This document shows positions 23,560 through 35,479 of a stretch of DNA of 64,000 nucleotides, piece after piece. Source of the stretch: Emydura subglobosa (Eukaryota; Chordata; Testudines; Chelidae); contig ML679966.1 of NCBI GenBank assembly GCA_007922225.1, positions 31,789,896 to 31,853,895 on the forward strand, given 5' to 3'. Made by a program: the position numbers and the translations under genes. Below the pieces are notes generated by a model. That model did no database searches. It worked only from the letters and a program-made list of their open reading frames with translations, and was not told the DNA's origin. Position 1 is the stretch's first letter; each line of letters begins with the position of its first letter.

Positions 23560-23940
23560 AACATTCCTTAAACAGAGATGCCTCTGCTGGCTTGGGCATG
23601 TGTGCCAAATGAATGATGGGTGCCTCCCAAAGGACATCCTTTATGGCAAATTAACATCTGGGAAAAGATCTAAAGGGTGTCCAAAATTGTGTTTCTAGGA
23701 TATGTGCAAGTGGGACCTCAAAGAAATGGACATGGATATGGATAACTGGGAAGATCACTCTCAGAACCACAGCCTTTGGAAACAAGAGCTCAGTAAATAT
23801 CTCCAAATATATGAGAAGAAGTCCAGTTTAGTAGAGGAGAAAAGAGCTCACAGAAGGGAGAGCCCACAGGGTCAAAACACTACCTTTAAATATGATAAAT
23901 GCGGCAGAGATTGTCTCTCTTGAGTGGGTCTGTAATGATG
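23560..23940 (+). mobile_element. Non-LTR LINE reverse-transcriptase C-terminus
   Basis: One plus-strand frame (from about 23579 to 23923) encodes WLGHVCQMNDGCLPKDILYG, then GKRSKG, an in-frame stop at 23695-23697, MCKWDLKEMDMDMDNWED, and finally KCGRDCLS before a TGA at 23921-23923. This is the C-terminal tail of many LINE polymerases (LGHV..M...LP...L.G...GKR..G.P), ending in a Cys-rich motif. It does not belong to the R2-like piece upstream. The clade is unresolved (RTE-like or another). Confidence 0.55.
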
Positions 23941-23944
23941 GGGT

Positions 23945-24464
23945 GTGGCCTCCCTTTGAGCCAGAGTGGGAGGAGACACCCTCCCTACTCAAGTGGGCAG
24001 AGCCAGACCAACTTGGCCCCTCCCCCTGGAAGTGGGTGGGCAGGACAGAAAGTATAAAAGACAGGGCCTTCAGCTCATTTGTGGCTGATACAGTGAGGGA
24101 GATGGACGCATCTGGCTCGCTCCAGGCCACTGCCTTTGCAGACAGGCCCAGAGACACCCTGCCCACTGGGGACTCTGTGCCTGCAAGAGAACTGCCAGGA
24201 CTGCTGCTGGCCACTTACCCCAGCCCCTAGACTAATGAGGCGCTCAACCCTGTACCTGGGCCCCTAGACTACTGGTTGGGCTCTGCCATTGCCTAAGGGC
24301 CAAGATCCCATAGGCTGTGTGCTTACCCTGCCTTGCCTGAGGGCCAGAGCTCCCCTAAATGGCCTGTTGTCTAATTCCCCCTTGTCAATAGATGGTGACA
24401 TAGTGAGCTGGTATGGCCTCCCTCCGAGCCAGAGGGGGAGGGATGACCAACTCCTGACTACAAG
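23945..24464 (+). repeat. GC-rich repeat with TATA box between direct repeats
   Basis: A 48-bp segment beginning TGGCCTCCCTTTGAGCCAGA (23945) recurs at 24414 as TGGCCTCCCTCCGAGCCAGA with similar flanks, 469 bp apart. Between them are GC-box-like GTGGGTGGGCAGG and TATAAAAG at 24053-24060. This could be an LTR with promoter or one and a bit units of a tandem repeat. A plus-strand open frame (23892-24230) across it has no recognised domain. Confidence 0.4.
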
Positions 24465-24479
24465 GTCTCTTCAGCCACA

Positions 24480-24740
24480 GCTACAGATTCCATGCAACCA
24501 ACTGAATACATTTTCTACCTCCCAGGTGTGCATACCCATGGTCGGTTGAGACTGAAGGATTCCAAAAAAGAGAATCTCCCAGGGTATTTCACAATCACCA
24601 TCATCATCCTGGTCAGGTGGTTGGCAGTATATACCTACTGCTATACTCTTATGGTGCCACCCAGGATGCTGTACTCTGTCAGTTCTGTATATTTTGTACC
24701 CTGGTATGACCATATCCCATTGATTATCATCGTTCTTCAA
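24480..24740 (-). mobile_element. CR1-like endonuclease fragment
   Basis: The minus strand encodes GYKIYRTDR and, shortly after, AVGIYCQPPDQDDD. These correspond to two separated blocks of the CR1 apurinic endonuclease domain, joined here by an internal deletion. It is a fragment of about 85 codons that cannot function. Confidence 0.6.
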
Positions 24741-25499
24741 AGTTTTTGTGATGCCTATTAATCAATATCCTCATTTAATACCAGGCACTCAGATTCACAG
24801 ATCTTAGTATTTAGATTTCTAACATTTGTATATAACACTTATAAAATTTGTCAATATTTAGTTATCTACCTTCATGTGATGTAATTGAATGGGATTTTAT
24901 TTCATTTGACTCTTTCTCTTCAGTTTCTTTTTGTACTTTATGAACTATTATCCTCTCCTCTTTCCTAAGATATGGAATATCCCTTTAATAAATCCTCCCC
25001 TGAAGGATACCTCTGTCTGAACTGCGTGCTTCTCCACACCTGATGACTTTCCCCCAGCCCTTAGTTTAGTGTATGCAAGAATGTGTGTGGAAAGACAAAA
25101 TGACAATACGTACATCTATATATATATTCACAAAAGTATTTTGCACTGGAAGTTTTGCAAATACTCATGCAAAGCTGTGTTGATGTGAATGCTCACACCA
25201 CTTTCAAGACCTCCTCTGACTCATAAATGTTTAATTCATCCAATCAGGAAGCAGAAACAGCACCATATGATTTGGGTGATGACATGTAAAGCACTTAACA
25301 AATACAAAATACTCAAAGTAATTGTTTCCAAAAATAACTGATGTATGCTGGAGTTTGTTTGCATAACGTAATTGTAGATTATTTTAACATGCAAATGAAT
25401 TCATAGCAATAAAAAACTGCTGTTGGATTAGCCACAAACAGAAAATGTGGATACATTTATAAAGCTATCAGCAAGCAGTTCGTCCTTCTGTTCTGGGAA
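24741..25499. other. Unclassified, possibly LINE-derived
   Basis: AT-rich sequence with TTCCTAAGATATGGAATATCCC and CTTTCCCCCAGCCCTTAG near 24965-25070 that looks like decayed repeat, but no family could be assigned. A short (TA)n run is at 25115-25126. Confidence 0.3.
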
Positions 25500-25645
25500 G
25501 TGCCATTATCCATTGTAGAGATGGGGAACTTATGCATAAAGAGGTTACATGATTTACAGACAAGATGTCTGTGGCAGAGCAGGGATTTGAAACCTGGGAC
25601 TCTGATCCTAGGTTAGAGTCCTAAGCACTGGACCACCCTTCCTCA
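25500..25645 (-). mobile_element. MIR SINE
   Basis: The plus strand reads as the reverse complement of MIR: CATTATCCATTGTAGAGATGGGGAAC, AAAGAGGTTACATGATTTACAGA, GTGGCAGAGCAGGGATTTGAAACC and GACTCTGATCC. The core and tRNA-related head are both present. MIR is an ancient amniote SINE, so this copy is old. Confidence 0.7.
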
Positions 25646-26171
25646 CTGTCTCATCCCTATGTGTTGGGAACTGACAGGTCCATTGAAAGACAGCAGACTC
25701 TGGTCCAAAATATCCACAAGCGCTTTTCACTGAAGCGACTTAGATTCTGATAATAAAATAACTGTAGCATAGCATTACTGCTCATAAATGATTGCCTCTC
25801 TAAATAAGTAGAGCTAAGGGCCTACTCAAGGGTGCAATTCATCTGCAGGCGAAGGAGGGGTAGGAGTACATATATTTTTTGGCACCTGTTTGGTCTGGCA
25901 TTCAAGACAAAGCTGTCACATCTCTTTGTTGGACACTCAAACTGGTTTAGCAAGCTTGTCCCCTTTAATTGGTATGAGAAGGAGGATTAGGAGGGAAAGG
26001 TGAAGAAACTGGGTCAGATTCTGCTTTCAGTTACACTGATGTAAATCTAGATTAACTTCATTAAGGGCTCGATACACAGCTCATTGAAATATTCACATTG
26101 ACTTCTATGGGTTTGAATCAGGCCCTGCATGAAGCAACTCTGGTTTAGCCTATCCAATTTTATGAATATTT

Positions 26172-26276
26172 AGGTGGGATTTTCTAAAGCAATCAGAACT
26201 GACTTAACTCCCCTCCAGTTGAAGTCAATGGGAGTTTAAATAGGAACAGAGTTAGGCCAACATTTTTGAAATGCAT
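26172..26276. repeat. Palindromic MITE (TTTCAAAA type)
   Basis: GGTGGGATTTTCTAAAGC on the left and ATTTTTGAAATGC on the right are inverted ends around CCAGTTGAAGTCAATGGGAG. Weaker similarity to a second palindromic type is present at 26009-26130. Confidence 0.45.
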
Positions 26277-26470
26277 AAGAAAGGGGCCCTGTGGGATAAG
26301 TCAAGTTCCTCCATTCATGAAAGAAGAAGGACCTGGGACCTACAAATTCAAGACCTTTCCTTCTTCACTCTTCAATTGGCTGAGCCTGGAGTAGGGGCAA
26401 AGTTATTCAAGTTAAGTACTTGACATTAGAAGCTGTATTTTGGCTGCTATACGATAATGAATGACACTCT

Positions 26471-26710
26471 GGGCAGCATGGTCCAGTGGATTGCACATGG
26501 GTCTGGAAACAAGTAATTTCTGAATTCTAATTGTGACTCTCATTCACTGTATAGCTTTGTATAGTCACATATAATCTGCCTAGTTTCCCAGCTGGAAAAT
26601 TGAAATAACAAAATAACCTGCCTCCAGGGTTGTTGCGGGATTTAGCTAGCTAATGTTTGTACAATGCTTTGAAAATGTAAAATTCTATGTATGCGCTAAG
26701 TGCTAATATA
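26471..26710 (+). mobile_element. MIR SINE, near full length
   Basis: GGGCAGCATGGTCCAGTGGAT (tRNA-like head), AATTCTAATTGTGACTCTC, AGTTTCCCAGCTGGAAAATTG, CAGGGTTGTTG and TGTACAATGCTTTGAAAATG follow in MIR order, ending in CGCTAAGTGCTAATA. Head, core and LINE-derived tail are all present. Confidence 0.75.
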
Positions 26711-26870
26711 CACATTTCTTCTCTTTTTGGTATGGGTATGTTTTATCTTTTTGTTATTTTATTCATTTTGGGGGGAAGGTTGTTTATTTCTAAACACATA
26801 CCATATTTTACATGTTGGTAGGAAATTTCCTCTGACTCATTATCTTGTCACATGCCTGTAAGGACACATT

Positions 26871-27356
26871 GGATATGTCTACACTGCAATTAGACACCTG
26901 CAACTGTCCTGGGACAGCTGATTTGGGCTTGTAGGACTTGGGCTAAAGGGCTGTTTAGTTGTGGTGTAGACATTCAGGCTCAGGCTGGAACCCTGGTTCT
27001 AGGATCCTGCAAGATGGGAGGGATGCAGAGCTTAGACTGCAGCCTAAGTTCAAAAATATATACCGGGGTGGTCCAACTTACTCATCCTCCGAGACTCCCT
27101 CCCCGCTGAGCAGAATCCTCTAGCTCCACCATCCTGCTAGAGGGCAGAAGCTCTGAGCTCCCCACCCCAGTCTGGTAAGCAGAGAATGGGGGGAGAGGTG
27201 CTCCGCAAGCTGCACTTATCTGTAAAAAAGACGCATGTGGCTCACGAGCCATGGTTTGGCCACCCCTTCACCAAAATTAAACAACCCCTTAACCAAAGCC
27301 CCATGAGCCTGAGTCATGGGCCAGCTGTGGGTGTCTAATTACAGTGTAGACATACC
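26871..27356. mobile_element. Palindromic MITE with long inverted ends
   Basis: The left end GGATATGTCTACACTGCAAT continuing TAGACACC and the right end GGTGTCTAATTACAGTGTAGACATACC are inverted copies over about 27 bp with two differences. CATT flanks both sides, a possible target duplication. Interior segments repeat the GTAGACATTCAGGCTCAGGC motif. A separate hAT-like element interrupts the centre (27063-27268). Non-coding. Confidence 0.7.
27063..27268. mobile_element. hAT-like MITE nested in the palindromic MITE
   Basis: CCGGGGTGGTCCAACTTACT at the left and GGTTTGGCCACCCCTT at the right are inverted copies of a CAGGGGTGGCCAAAC-type hAT end. Internal GTGGCTCACGAGCCATGG and GGGCAGAAGCTCTGAG fit that family. 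A clean 8-bp duplication is not visible, so the precise edges are approximate. Confidence 0.55.
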
Positions 27357-28329
27357 CATTATTTTATTCAAGATTAGCTTTCACAATACTGAATCTGCCA
27401 TAGATCTGAGTGAATAATTCACACCATATTATTTTTAGCAAATATTTTCACCTCTTATTCTGTATGCAAATTGTCCAAAAGCAGTTTATGAAGTTTTCTC
27501 ATTACTTAAAATGATTAGTGAATAATTCTTGATCTATAGATTTTACAGCAGTTCATCTTAGGTATTCAAAATAAAGTTTTTATTTTTATTTCAACACCCG
27601 GGCCATATTATATGATATATTTCTCTTCTCTGTTTGGATGGGAAACTCTTAGAATCAGATTTCTGGTGTAAATAGTGGTGTTTACAAACTCAAATTTCTC
27701 TTTCTGCAAATATTCTCCAGAATTCACTTAAAATTCACTGTTTCCACAGACATTATTGCTAACGAACTTGTTTACTAGTTCATATTACAGAAAGTGAATA
27801 CAAACAGGAAACAAACACAATCAACCTAAATTCATTCATTTGAATTAATATTCATGGAATTTTTGTTGTCGTTGCTATATTCAACCAGCTGACTCTGCAG
27901 TAACCCAGAGAGTGTATAAATAAGTATACTTAGCATAGCTCACACACAGCTTTGGAAATAAAACCTTGTTTTACTGAGACAAGGAATAGTGGCTAAGGTA
28001 TCCAAAAAGTGCTTTGGGATTTTTAATTTCCCTCTGTTAATGTTCAGAAAGAAGCACGTAGGAACTCACATTCTCAGTTCATCTGAAGGATGACACCTCA
28101 AATAGTGTATCAACCTCCTGCTACTGCAGTGCAATGTCAGAACTGGAATATGTCTTCCTTTAGGGAGAAATTGAGAACAAAATGTGCTTTGAGTTGAAGT
28201 TTTGAAACAAGTCTTTTAGTTTTATGTAATTCTACAAGGGTTCAGAAATGTAAATATCAGATGATAATAAAAATACACATATATGGTGACTTCCATTTGA
28301 GCATTCCATCATGCTTCAGTAATATTATT
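27357..28329. other. AT-rich stretch, nothing recognised
   Basis: No supported feature. Confidence 0.5.
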
Positions 28330-28420
28330 TAATTTAGCCTCACAACACATCTGTGTGATAGATATTATTGTCCTCATTATTTTGGACACTGAAGTGTAAA
28401 GAGACCAAGAAGTAAATGAT
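28330..28420 (-). mobile_element. MIR SINE fragment
   Basis: CTCACAACACATCTGTGTGATAGATATTATTGTCCTCATTAT followed by a decayed AAGTGTAAAGAGACCAAGAAG is the reverse complement of the MIR 3' half. Confidence 0.5.
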
Positions 28421-29901
28421 CAAAAGGGCACCTTTCCTTTGCAGATGCAAATTAAGCCCACAAAATTAATTGCCACAGCTTTACAACTGTAAATGAGTTG
28501 TGGAAGCAAATCTGACTTCTGTCTACCTAACTATGAGTACAAATAAGGTAGTTAAAGACACAAATTCTCAAATTTGCACCTGACAAATCAAGATGTGATT
28601 CAGGCATACGTTTTGCAGATGTTACCTGAACCCACAAAAAGGAAGATCAGAACTTATTTCCTCTTAAAAACTATTCCTTACTGATTTGCCGAAGTTGACA
28701 AAAAGTCCATAAAAAGCAATGAATAGTCCCTAACATCCACTCTTAGGACTCCTCCCTAGGTTACATGGAAATATTTTTCAGTCTGCAGTATCCTTCCTTC
28801 TTTCTCTCTCCTCCACTTAATGTATAGTAAATTAAAATATATAGATAATTTTTATTTTGCCTCTTCATCCTTCAACTTTTACTAAGTTAATCAAAGTTCA
28901 AGAAAGGTGACTGGAGTAGTAGATCATCATGTCTTGACTTTGTAAGTTTGGATGGCACACTCTGTGCCAGCACAAAAACCTCTGGACAGCCCTTCCAGAG
29001 TCTCTTATTCTTGACTTGAGGTCTATATAACACCAAAGCTCACCTGTTTTCTCTTCCTTCTTCAATAGTATGGCCTTTTGCATCCCTTGAGATGCTCAGT
29101 CAGCACCCATTCCTCAGCAATGATCCTTTCATAAAAATAAAACGCTCTTTACTTAAGAAAAAGAGATAAGAACTTCCTAAAATAAAAAAAAAACCATGAA
29201 CTGAATGTCACATAGATTTAGGCTAATGAAAAGTTTCACTAAAATGAATAATTTCAAAGTTTAAATCTGAACCCTTCTGTGTCAGAAGCAATCCACAATG
29301 TAGCTCAGATTCTGTCGGTATCTGTAGACTCTTGAACTAAACATATCTTTCTCTCAGTTACATACTCGTCCATTCTCCTAACAAAATATCTATGACAGCC
29401 GTTTTTCAGCGAGTCCTCAACATTTTTATACACCTTACCTTGGGAGATCATAGGTATTATTTTCTCATTTCCATATTTAGCATGGCCTCATTTTACTGGT
29501 TCATACTCAATGCACAATTAAAGTGGTATCCCCCTATTTACAAAATATTTGACTGGGTTGATATATAATCTTGTGGCTTCCTTCCATATTTCTATATGTG
29601 TTTTAAATCCTCTTTTTTGATCCTTTGTTAATTTTAAATGAACATTGATACCATCCAAGGGACCTTGGGTCACATACCCATGTTAAAGCCTGTTTTATTA
29701 GTATTTTAATGATTTTTTTCATCTCAGGAATTCTCTTCTGATTTCTTTTTCTGAGTTACCATGTTTCCTGTAGTCCACAACAGTTTTTATGCACAGGATA
29801 CATTGTAATAGTGACTAGATGCATAAGAACATTTAGATTTCCTCAGAAGCAACAGTTAGGTATCACAGATATGTTTTCTCATATTCCTTATACAGTATAC
29901 T

Positions 29902-29930
29902 TTCTATGTGATCTTCATGATCACATAGAA
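29902..29930. repeat. Perfect short hairpin
   Basis: TTCTATGTGATC, a 5-base loop TTCAT, then GATCACATAGAA. Twelve perfect pairs. No flanking element was identified. Confidence 0.6.
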
Positions 29931-30629
29931 GCATGATTATAATAGTGACATTTCACTACACTGTTTGCTAATTATTTCTGACTTGTGGTATATTGTATTA
30001 GTCATCAAAATTCATGGCTGTTAATTATTGCTCGAGGATCTATACTTTATGTTGTGGTAACAAGCTAAGTTGCTGATTCTGTGTTCATTTTTTAAATCAT
30101 TTTTATGTTATTTATCTTTGGTATTCTTTAATGTGCTGTGGTACAAAAACCTCTCTTCAAGTTGAAATCTAATAGCTACAGAAAGAGTCTTCATCTGAAC
30201 TAGCCTTTTCATTTTCTTTCCTTGAAAAAGATCAATGAATTGGGGTTTTGTGTGCATTTTAAAAGAAGTGCCTAATGCGTACTCTAATTACTTACGAAAA
30301 ATCAATCTTCTGAAAAATCTAAATCCTCTGGGAAACCAGACAATATCAATATAGTTAAAGTACTGATTATTTATAGGATCAGTGTGATTTTTTTAATGCC
30401 ATCTCTGGATGATGATTTCCTGCAGAATGAGTTCTAATATCATCTTTGACATCTGAAGAATTAGAGATCAAATAATTTAATTTTTTTTTAATTTCTCAAC
30501 TGGAAATGCATCCTGGTGGGTGGGTTATTGATGTTTATGTAAAGCTGGTAGAATGTGTTTTCGGTGTCCGAAATACCACTCTCTTTCGCATATACTTGCA
30601 TAGACAGATTTAGCCATAAGGGTATTAAC

Positions 30630-30705
30630 TGTGTGCACGCACACACGTTAACACACATATGCTAATACAGTCACATGCTAACACACATGCAAACACACAC
30701 ACTCA
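30630..30705 (+). repeat. CA-rich simple repeat
   Basis: Interrupted ACACAC/CATGCTAAC runs. Confidence 0.6.
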
Positions 30706-32475
30706 AGGCTCTAGAAAAAAAACTAAAGGAAAACTAAGGAAAAACTAGAAAGTTGTGTAAGACTGGCTTGGATGAACAATTAAAGTTTTGGGGTTAAATT
30801 GTAAGGGTCTCTAAGGGCTACAGTGTAATGCCTTTCCATGGAAAGGAACTCTGCACTGGAGTGATTGATCCTGGAATGACTGGTAGATCATGAAAATAAT
30901 ATGAGCTTCCCATTCCTTCTATGAGGCCTCTGTGAATCCTAAACTCTGTTTCACCCTCATCACAAGGGTAATGGCATCTACTGCTACTTGATGGCTTACA
31001 TTGTGCTCCAGTCATCACCCTGTCTCCCAAGACCCATCGCTGGCACACTCCCTAACAGAGCTATTCTGGCTTTACATCAGCCAGGAATTGCCACATGGCG
31101 GGGGAGTCTTCTGTCCATTTAGGGTAGCTTTTATAGTTTCTGTGAGCTGCCAGAATGTTGTGAAGGGGTCATGGCTTGGCCAAGGCCTAGCCTATGGTAA
31201 CTAAGGCATTGGCCTTACAGGCAGAGGAATACAAAAATAGTCCCAATAAAAATTCTTAAACTCTCTAAAGAATTCCTAAAGTAGTTTTCCTGTACCATAT
31301 GGGATGTGTACGGAAAACTGTACATGATTACTTGGTGTTGAATATAGCATTATTGGCATTCACTTGAGATGATCTGCACATATGAGATCTACTTGAGATC
31401 TGTTGATGGAAAAATGGTATGTAAGAAGCTACGTATTATATATATATATATATTGCCTTACAGTAGAGTCCTGAGTGTTATTGGCACAGCGGATGACAAA
31501 CATTCCAATATTCAGATTGTGGGAAGTAAATTCAGATATCCACAGATAAAGAACAGATTTAATCCATCTGTTCCAACCCTTTCTACCAGGTGGACCAGCT
31601 AGGTTGTCAATGTCATGGAAGGAAGATAGGAATAATTTACTATATTGGATCACATATCACAGATTAAATGACTCCACCTAACTGAGATGCTATTGTAACT
31701 TTATTTCATTACACCATTTTATGCTGGGGATACCTGTCTAGAACAAACAAGACCTTGATGAGATTATTTATTGTAGTTTAAGTCCCTCAGTAGAAGGCCA
31801 AATTTCCAAGAGCTGATAATGGCATCAATTCAAACTCAATTATTTCATCTGTCATTGGAATAGGTAAGGAGTGTTTGATAGATTATTTGCTATGACTTAG
31901 CCAGAAATGATTCCGCAACCATCAGTTGTTTTTGTGGAATGAAATCAATATTCTAATTGCTGCAGCAGCAGCTCATCTCAAGGAAAGAATGACATGAAAT
32001 CAGTCACATCAGGTTATAGCAGAACTAGAACCAAAACACAAACTTCTGAATATCTATTATTTCACTGTCACTTGCAAGATTTATTACATGAACATGCTGT
32101 AGATATCAGAGGAGAACACTTCTCCTTAGGTGTAATTTTTCTGATTTTTGGTTGGACTTACTTCACAGCACCTCTACTTCAGCTTACAGTACCCACAGTA
32201 AAGTATTCATGTACAGTAAAAGAGCTAAGAATTTTCAGTAGGTTGTGGAACACATTTGCAGTGACAGTAGTGGCAGACGTGGGGTAAGTGAAAGAAAACA
32301 TTTAAGTTTTTTGGAGGGTGATGAAATATGTTTCTTCTTTTAATAAGACTAAACATAATGGACCAAATTCACTTCTGGAATAGTGCCATCATTTACTTAG
32401 AGATGTTTCAACCTATTATTTTTAGACTTATAAGGTAAATAAAAGAAACAGATTGTAGTATATACACATAACTAA

Positions 32476-32608
32476 GGAAAGCATGACCTAGTTGGAGATG
32501 GTAGAAGCTTGTCCAGCAACCAAGCAAAACAGTACAAAACAAGTCAAAGTACTGTTTTGCTTAGTTGCTGGACCAGCTTCTCCCATCTCCAACTAGCTCG
32601 TGTTTTCC
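32476..32608. repeat. Long near-perfect hairpin (60-base arms, 13-base loop)
   Basis: The arms 32476-32535 and 32549-32608 are inverted copies matching at 54 of 60 positions; the inner 45 bases match at 42. The loop is AAAACAAGTCAAA. In a plus-strand transcript two mismatches become G-U pairs, giving 56 of 60 paired. No recognised transposon end or target duplication flanks it. It could be a tiny MITE, an inverted duplication made by template switching, or a small-RNA precursor. No function is shown by sequence alone. Confidence 0.75.
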
Positions 32609-34020
32609 AAAATCAGCAGCAGAAAACAACAAGGCTCAGTAGGAGCAAAAATAAGTATTCTTTGTTCTCTAGTAATTTGGCTCTAGTTATTTTTATTTTA
32701 AATTTGATTAACAATTAATGCTTCAGGGGAAAGAATAGTCCCAGGATGGATTCTGGAGGAAAGGTTAGAGGTAGGTCAGGGAGCTCCAAAATCTGAAGGA
32801 AGAGTACCAATTCAAGTTGGTTTAAAAGTCAGATTTTTGTAACAAAAGATTAAGGATGTCAAAATCACTTTCTTCCTAGTTTGTAAATTCTTTTTTTTTC
32901 CCCCTCTGTATTCTAGAGGAGAAGAGGTCTAGTTAAAAGTTGTTGAGGGAGAGAAGACCACAGAGATTATTATTTACCCTTTAATTTTCAGCGTGGCATT
33001 CTGAGATGAAACCATATGATGCCCTTCAAAGTCAATGGAAGCTGCCTGACTGAATCCCCACAGAAGGCTTTGAAAATATAGTTTAAAAAAATAACACAAT
33101 AAATCTAATTTTGGGCAACAAAGAGGCTGTTTATTAATAGTTTATCTCTTCATCCCTTAAATAATAAATAAAATGTAAGAGTTTTTAGAATGATGGCATC
33201 TTCATGAAGCAAAACCAATTAATAGGAGTTTACCTACTCACACGACATTTGGTTTTGTACTTATTCAAAAATGTAATAAAATAAATAAATAATGGGATAT
33301 CTTCTACCTGAGGAGATCAGACCTTTTTTAGTCCATTATTTCTATTGTGCTTCATTATAGTCAATTTGTAAAGCTACAACTGCAGTAGTACTGATATTGC
33401 AAATCATCATTAGACAACAAACATGAAACATGAATCTAAGAGAAACATTCTTGTATTGTACTATATACTGTATAGTTGTCATTTTCTTTAAAGAGCTGTG
33501 TTTTAAATTGGCAACTGCCCTATATTTGTACTTAGAACTCCCACTGGCATCAATGGAGACCAAGGCCTATATGTGGCTTTTAAGATAAATAAATCAAACA
33601 TTTTTAGTACTGTCTGTATTCGCTCTTCAGCCTTTGAAGTCAAACAGTTCTATTCTTACAGCAATTTTCATAATCCTCTATTCAACATCCAAAGCTAAAC
33701 ATTAATGAAGAATTAATTTTAAAAAGTATTTTGTGATGGACTAGTTATGCTGAATCATTTTGTTAATATTGTTAAATTACAAAACAACTCTTGCCCACCA
33801 TCTCTACCCCCAAGGTTGATCAGATGTCAAATTTTACTTTTACAGTCTGTGAATTTGATTTTTAAAAGACTTCTGAGCTCTAGGCAGAGAACTCGAGAGA
33901 GATGAATAATTTGGCTAATTTTGTGAGCCTTTGAACACAGTGATGTTAGAAAAGCTATGTAGGGGATTGATTGCTTAATCTGATATATCGCTGAAATGAT
34001 GAATGACACCATTTTCCCCA
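32609..34020. other. AT-rich stretch, nothing recognised
   Basis: A decayed CCTTCAAAGTCAATGGAAGC near 33030 is probably palindromic MITE debris. No gene. Confidence 0.45.
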
Positions 34021-34095
34021 TCGATTCATAGATTCCAAGGCCAGGAGGGACCAGTGTTATAATCTAGTCCGACCTGCTCTGTAATATAAGCTATC
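34021..34095 (-). mobile_element. CR1 LINE 3' tail fragment
   Basis: GATTCATAGATTCCAAGGCCAGGAGGGACC and CTAGTCCGACCTGCTCTG form the reverse complement of the CR1 3' end. Confidence 0.65.
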
Positions 34096-34529
34096 TTCTC
34101 ATTCTTGGAAGAATTTTCCCTAGAACTGGAAATTCCAAGATTGGCATGATGTTATTAGATGAAGTTGACTAAATTCTGATTGGTTAAATCAACATTATGT
34201 TTTCTGAAGCAATAATTAAAAATATGGAGTCATAATTCGCTGGGCTATGATCTTTTCGGTTAAGTAGAGTCACATCATGCTTGTACTTGGATGTGAAATC
34301 TGAAAGAAAAAAATAAGTTTCAGAGAAAGTTTCAGTCATGATTCGCTATTTGTCTGTCTACCTTCTAGTCAGCATGGAACCTATGCCCAAGCAGCAAAGT
34401 CTTGAGCACATTTTTAAAGATCCAACTGTATTTTCGGAAGGGTAGGAATGCTACTCTTAAAGTCTTGACCAAATAATAATTTGGTGAATTACATTATCCT
34501 GATTCAAGCTTAGCCTTGCAAGTTCAGAT

Positions 34530-35265
34530 GAAGAATGGTGTAATTATTTATACAGTCCCACTGGTAGAAGGCTTACCACAAAAATAAGCTTTTAAGAGGA
34601 ACCTGAAGGAAAGAGTGCAAGGTAGCTTGGTGTATTGGAGAAGGGAAGCTGTTCTAAGCATAAGTGACAAGCAAAAAGGTGTGAGTTTGTGAGTTTGAAG
34701 GAGGGATTAAGGGTTCAGTAAAGTAAGTGGTATTGGCAGAGTATGGTGATAAACAGAGGTGTCACTGAAAATGGGGACCAAGATGAATGAAGGGAAAGCA
34801 CTGTGTAGAGCCTTGAAAGTGAGTGCAAGGAGTTAGAAATTGATGTGGACCAATGCAGAGAACCAGAAATGGAGCTCAGGAAAGATGTGACATCCAGCAG
34901 AGAAGATACCTTTAGCTAAAATACAATGAACGGTTTGGGGTAAAGAGCAATGAGCAGAGAAGCTGAAGAGGAGATGATGGTTATTATAGCACAGGTAAAA
35001 AACAATAGAAAGAAAGGAAGGGATAGGTTTTGGTAGCATTATCTGGCAAAGAAACTAGATGTGGTGAGTGAGAAAGTGGATGTAAGGGGAGAGGAACAAG
35101 AAAGACTGTGATATCAAGTTCTCAAGCTTTAGTGATAGTGAGAATGGTGGGATAGCCAATGGAGATAGAGCAAGGGGCATGGGAGATGGCTTAGGAAGTT
35201 CAGTTTTAGACGTGTTTAATTTGAGGATGTCATAGGGAATTCATGAAAAGATAATGTGGAGCGAA
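34530..35265 (+). repeat. Possible ancient interspersed repeat, unclassified
   Basis: Purine-rich sequence with phrases such as GTGTAGAGCCTTGAAAGTGAG and GACATCCAGCAGAGAAG resembling a decayed vertebrate repeat. No ends, frames or target duplications were found. It is given for completeness. Confidence 0.25.
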
Positions 35266-35479
35266 GATAATGAGACTGGACAAAGAGCCACGGAGTGATG
35301 ACAGAAGTCAGCAGATGGATGTAGAGCGGTTTATTCCCTCTAATTCCCCAGGTAACAGAGCGTGTACACAGGAAATACAAAGGTTATGTTTGCTGGAATG
35401 GACAGACACTGAGGAGCTTGCCAATAGTTTTATTATGGCTATGTATCAAGGGAATCAGACCACAGATCATCAAGATATT

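Larger units (their letters stand above)
28421..32475. other. Long AT-rich stretch without genes
   Basis: It contains a perfect 12-bp-arm hairpin (29902-29930), a CA-rich simple repeat (30630-30705) and a (TA)n run (31437-31454). Open frames are short and lack motifs. The frame at 31994-32287 ends next to a GTAAGT sequence but has no recognisable domain or acceptor. Confidence 0.45.

Noticed and set aside
23892..24230. 112-codon plus-strand frame as a gene
   Set aside because: It overlaps the end of a LINE and a GC-rich repeat with a TATA box inside the frame.
30630..30705. CRISPR-like spaced repeats
   Set aside because: It is an interrupted CA microsatellite in a vertebrate sequence; there are no direct repeats with unique spacers.
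31994..32287. Open frame of 97 codons ending beside GTAAGT, possible exon
   Set aside because: The donor-like site coincides with the stop codon, no acceptor or domain is recognisable and flanking DNA is repeat-poor but unremarkable.
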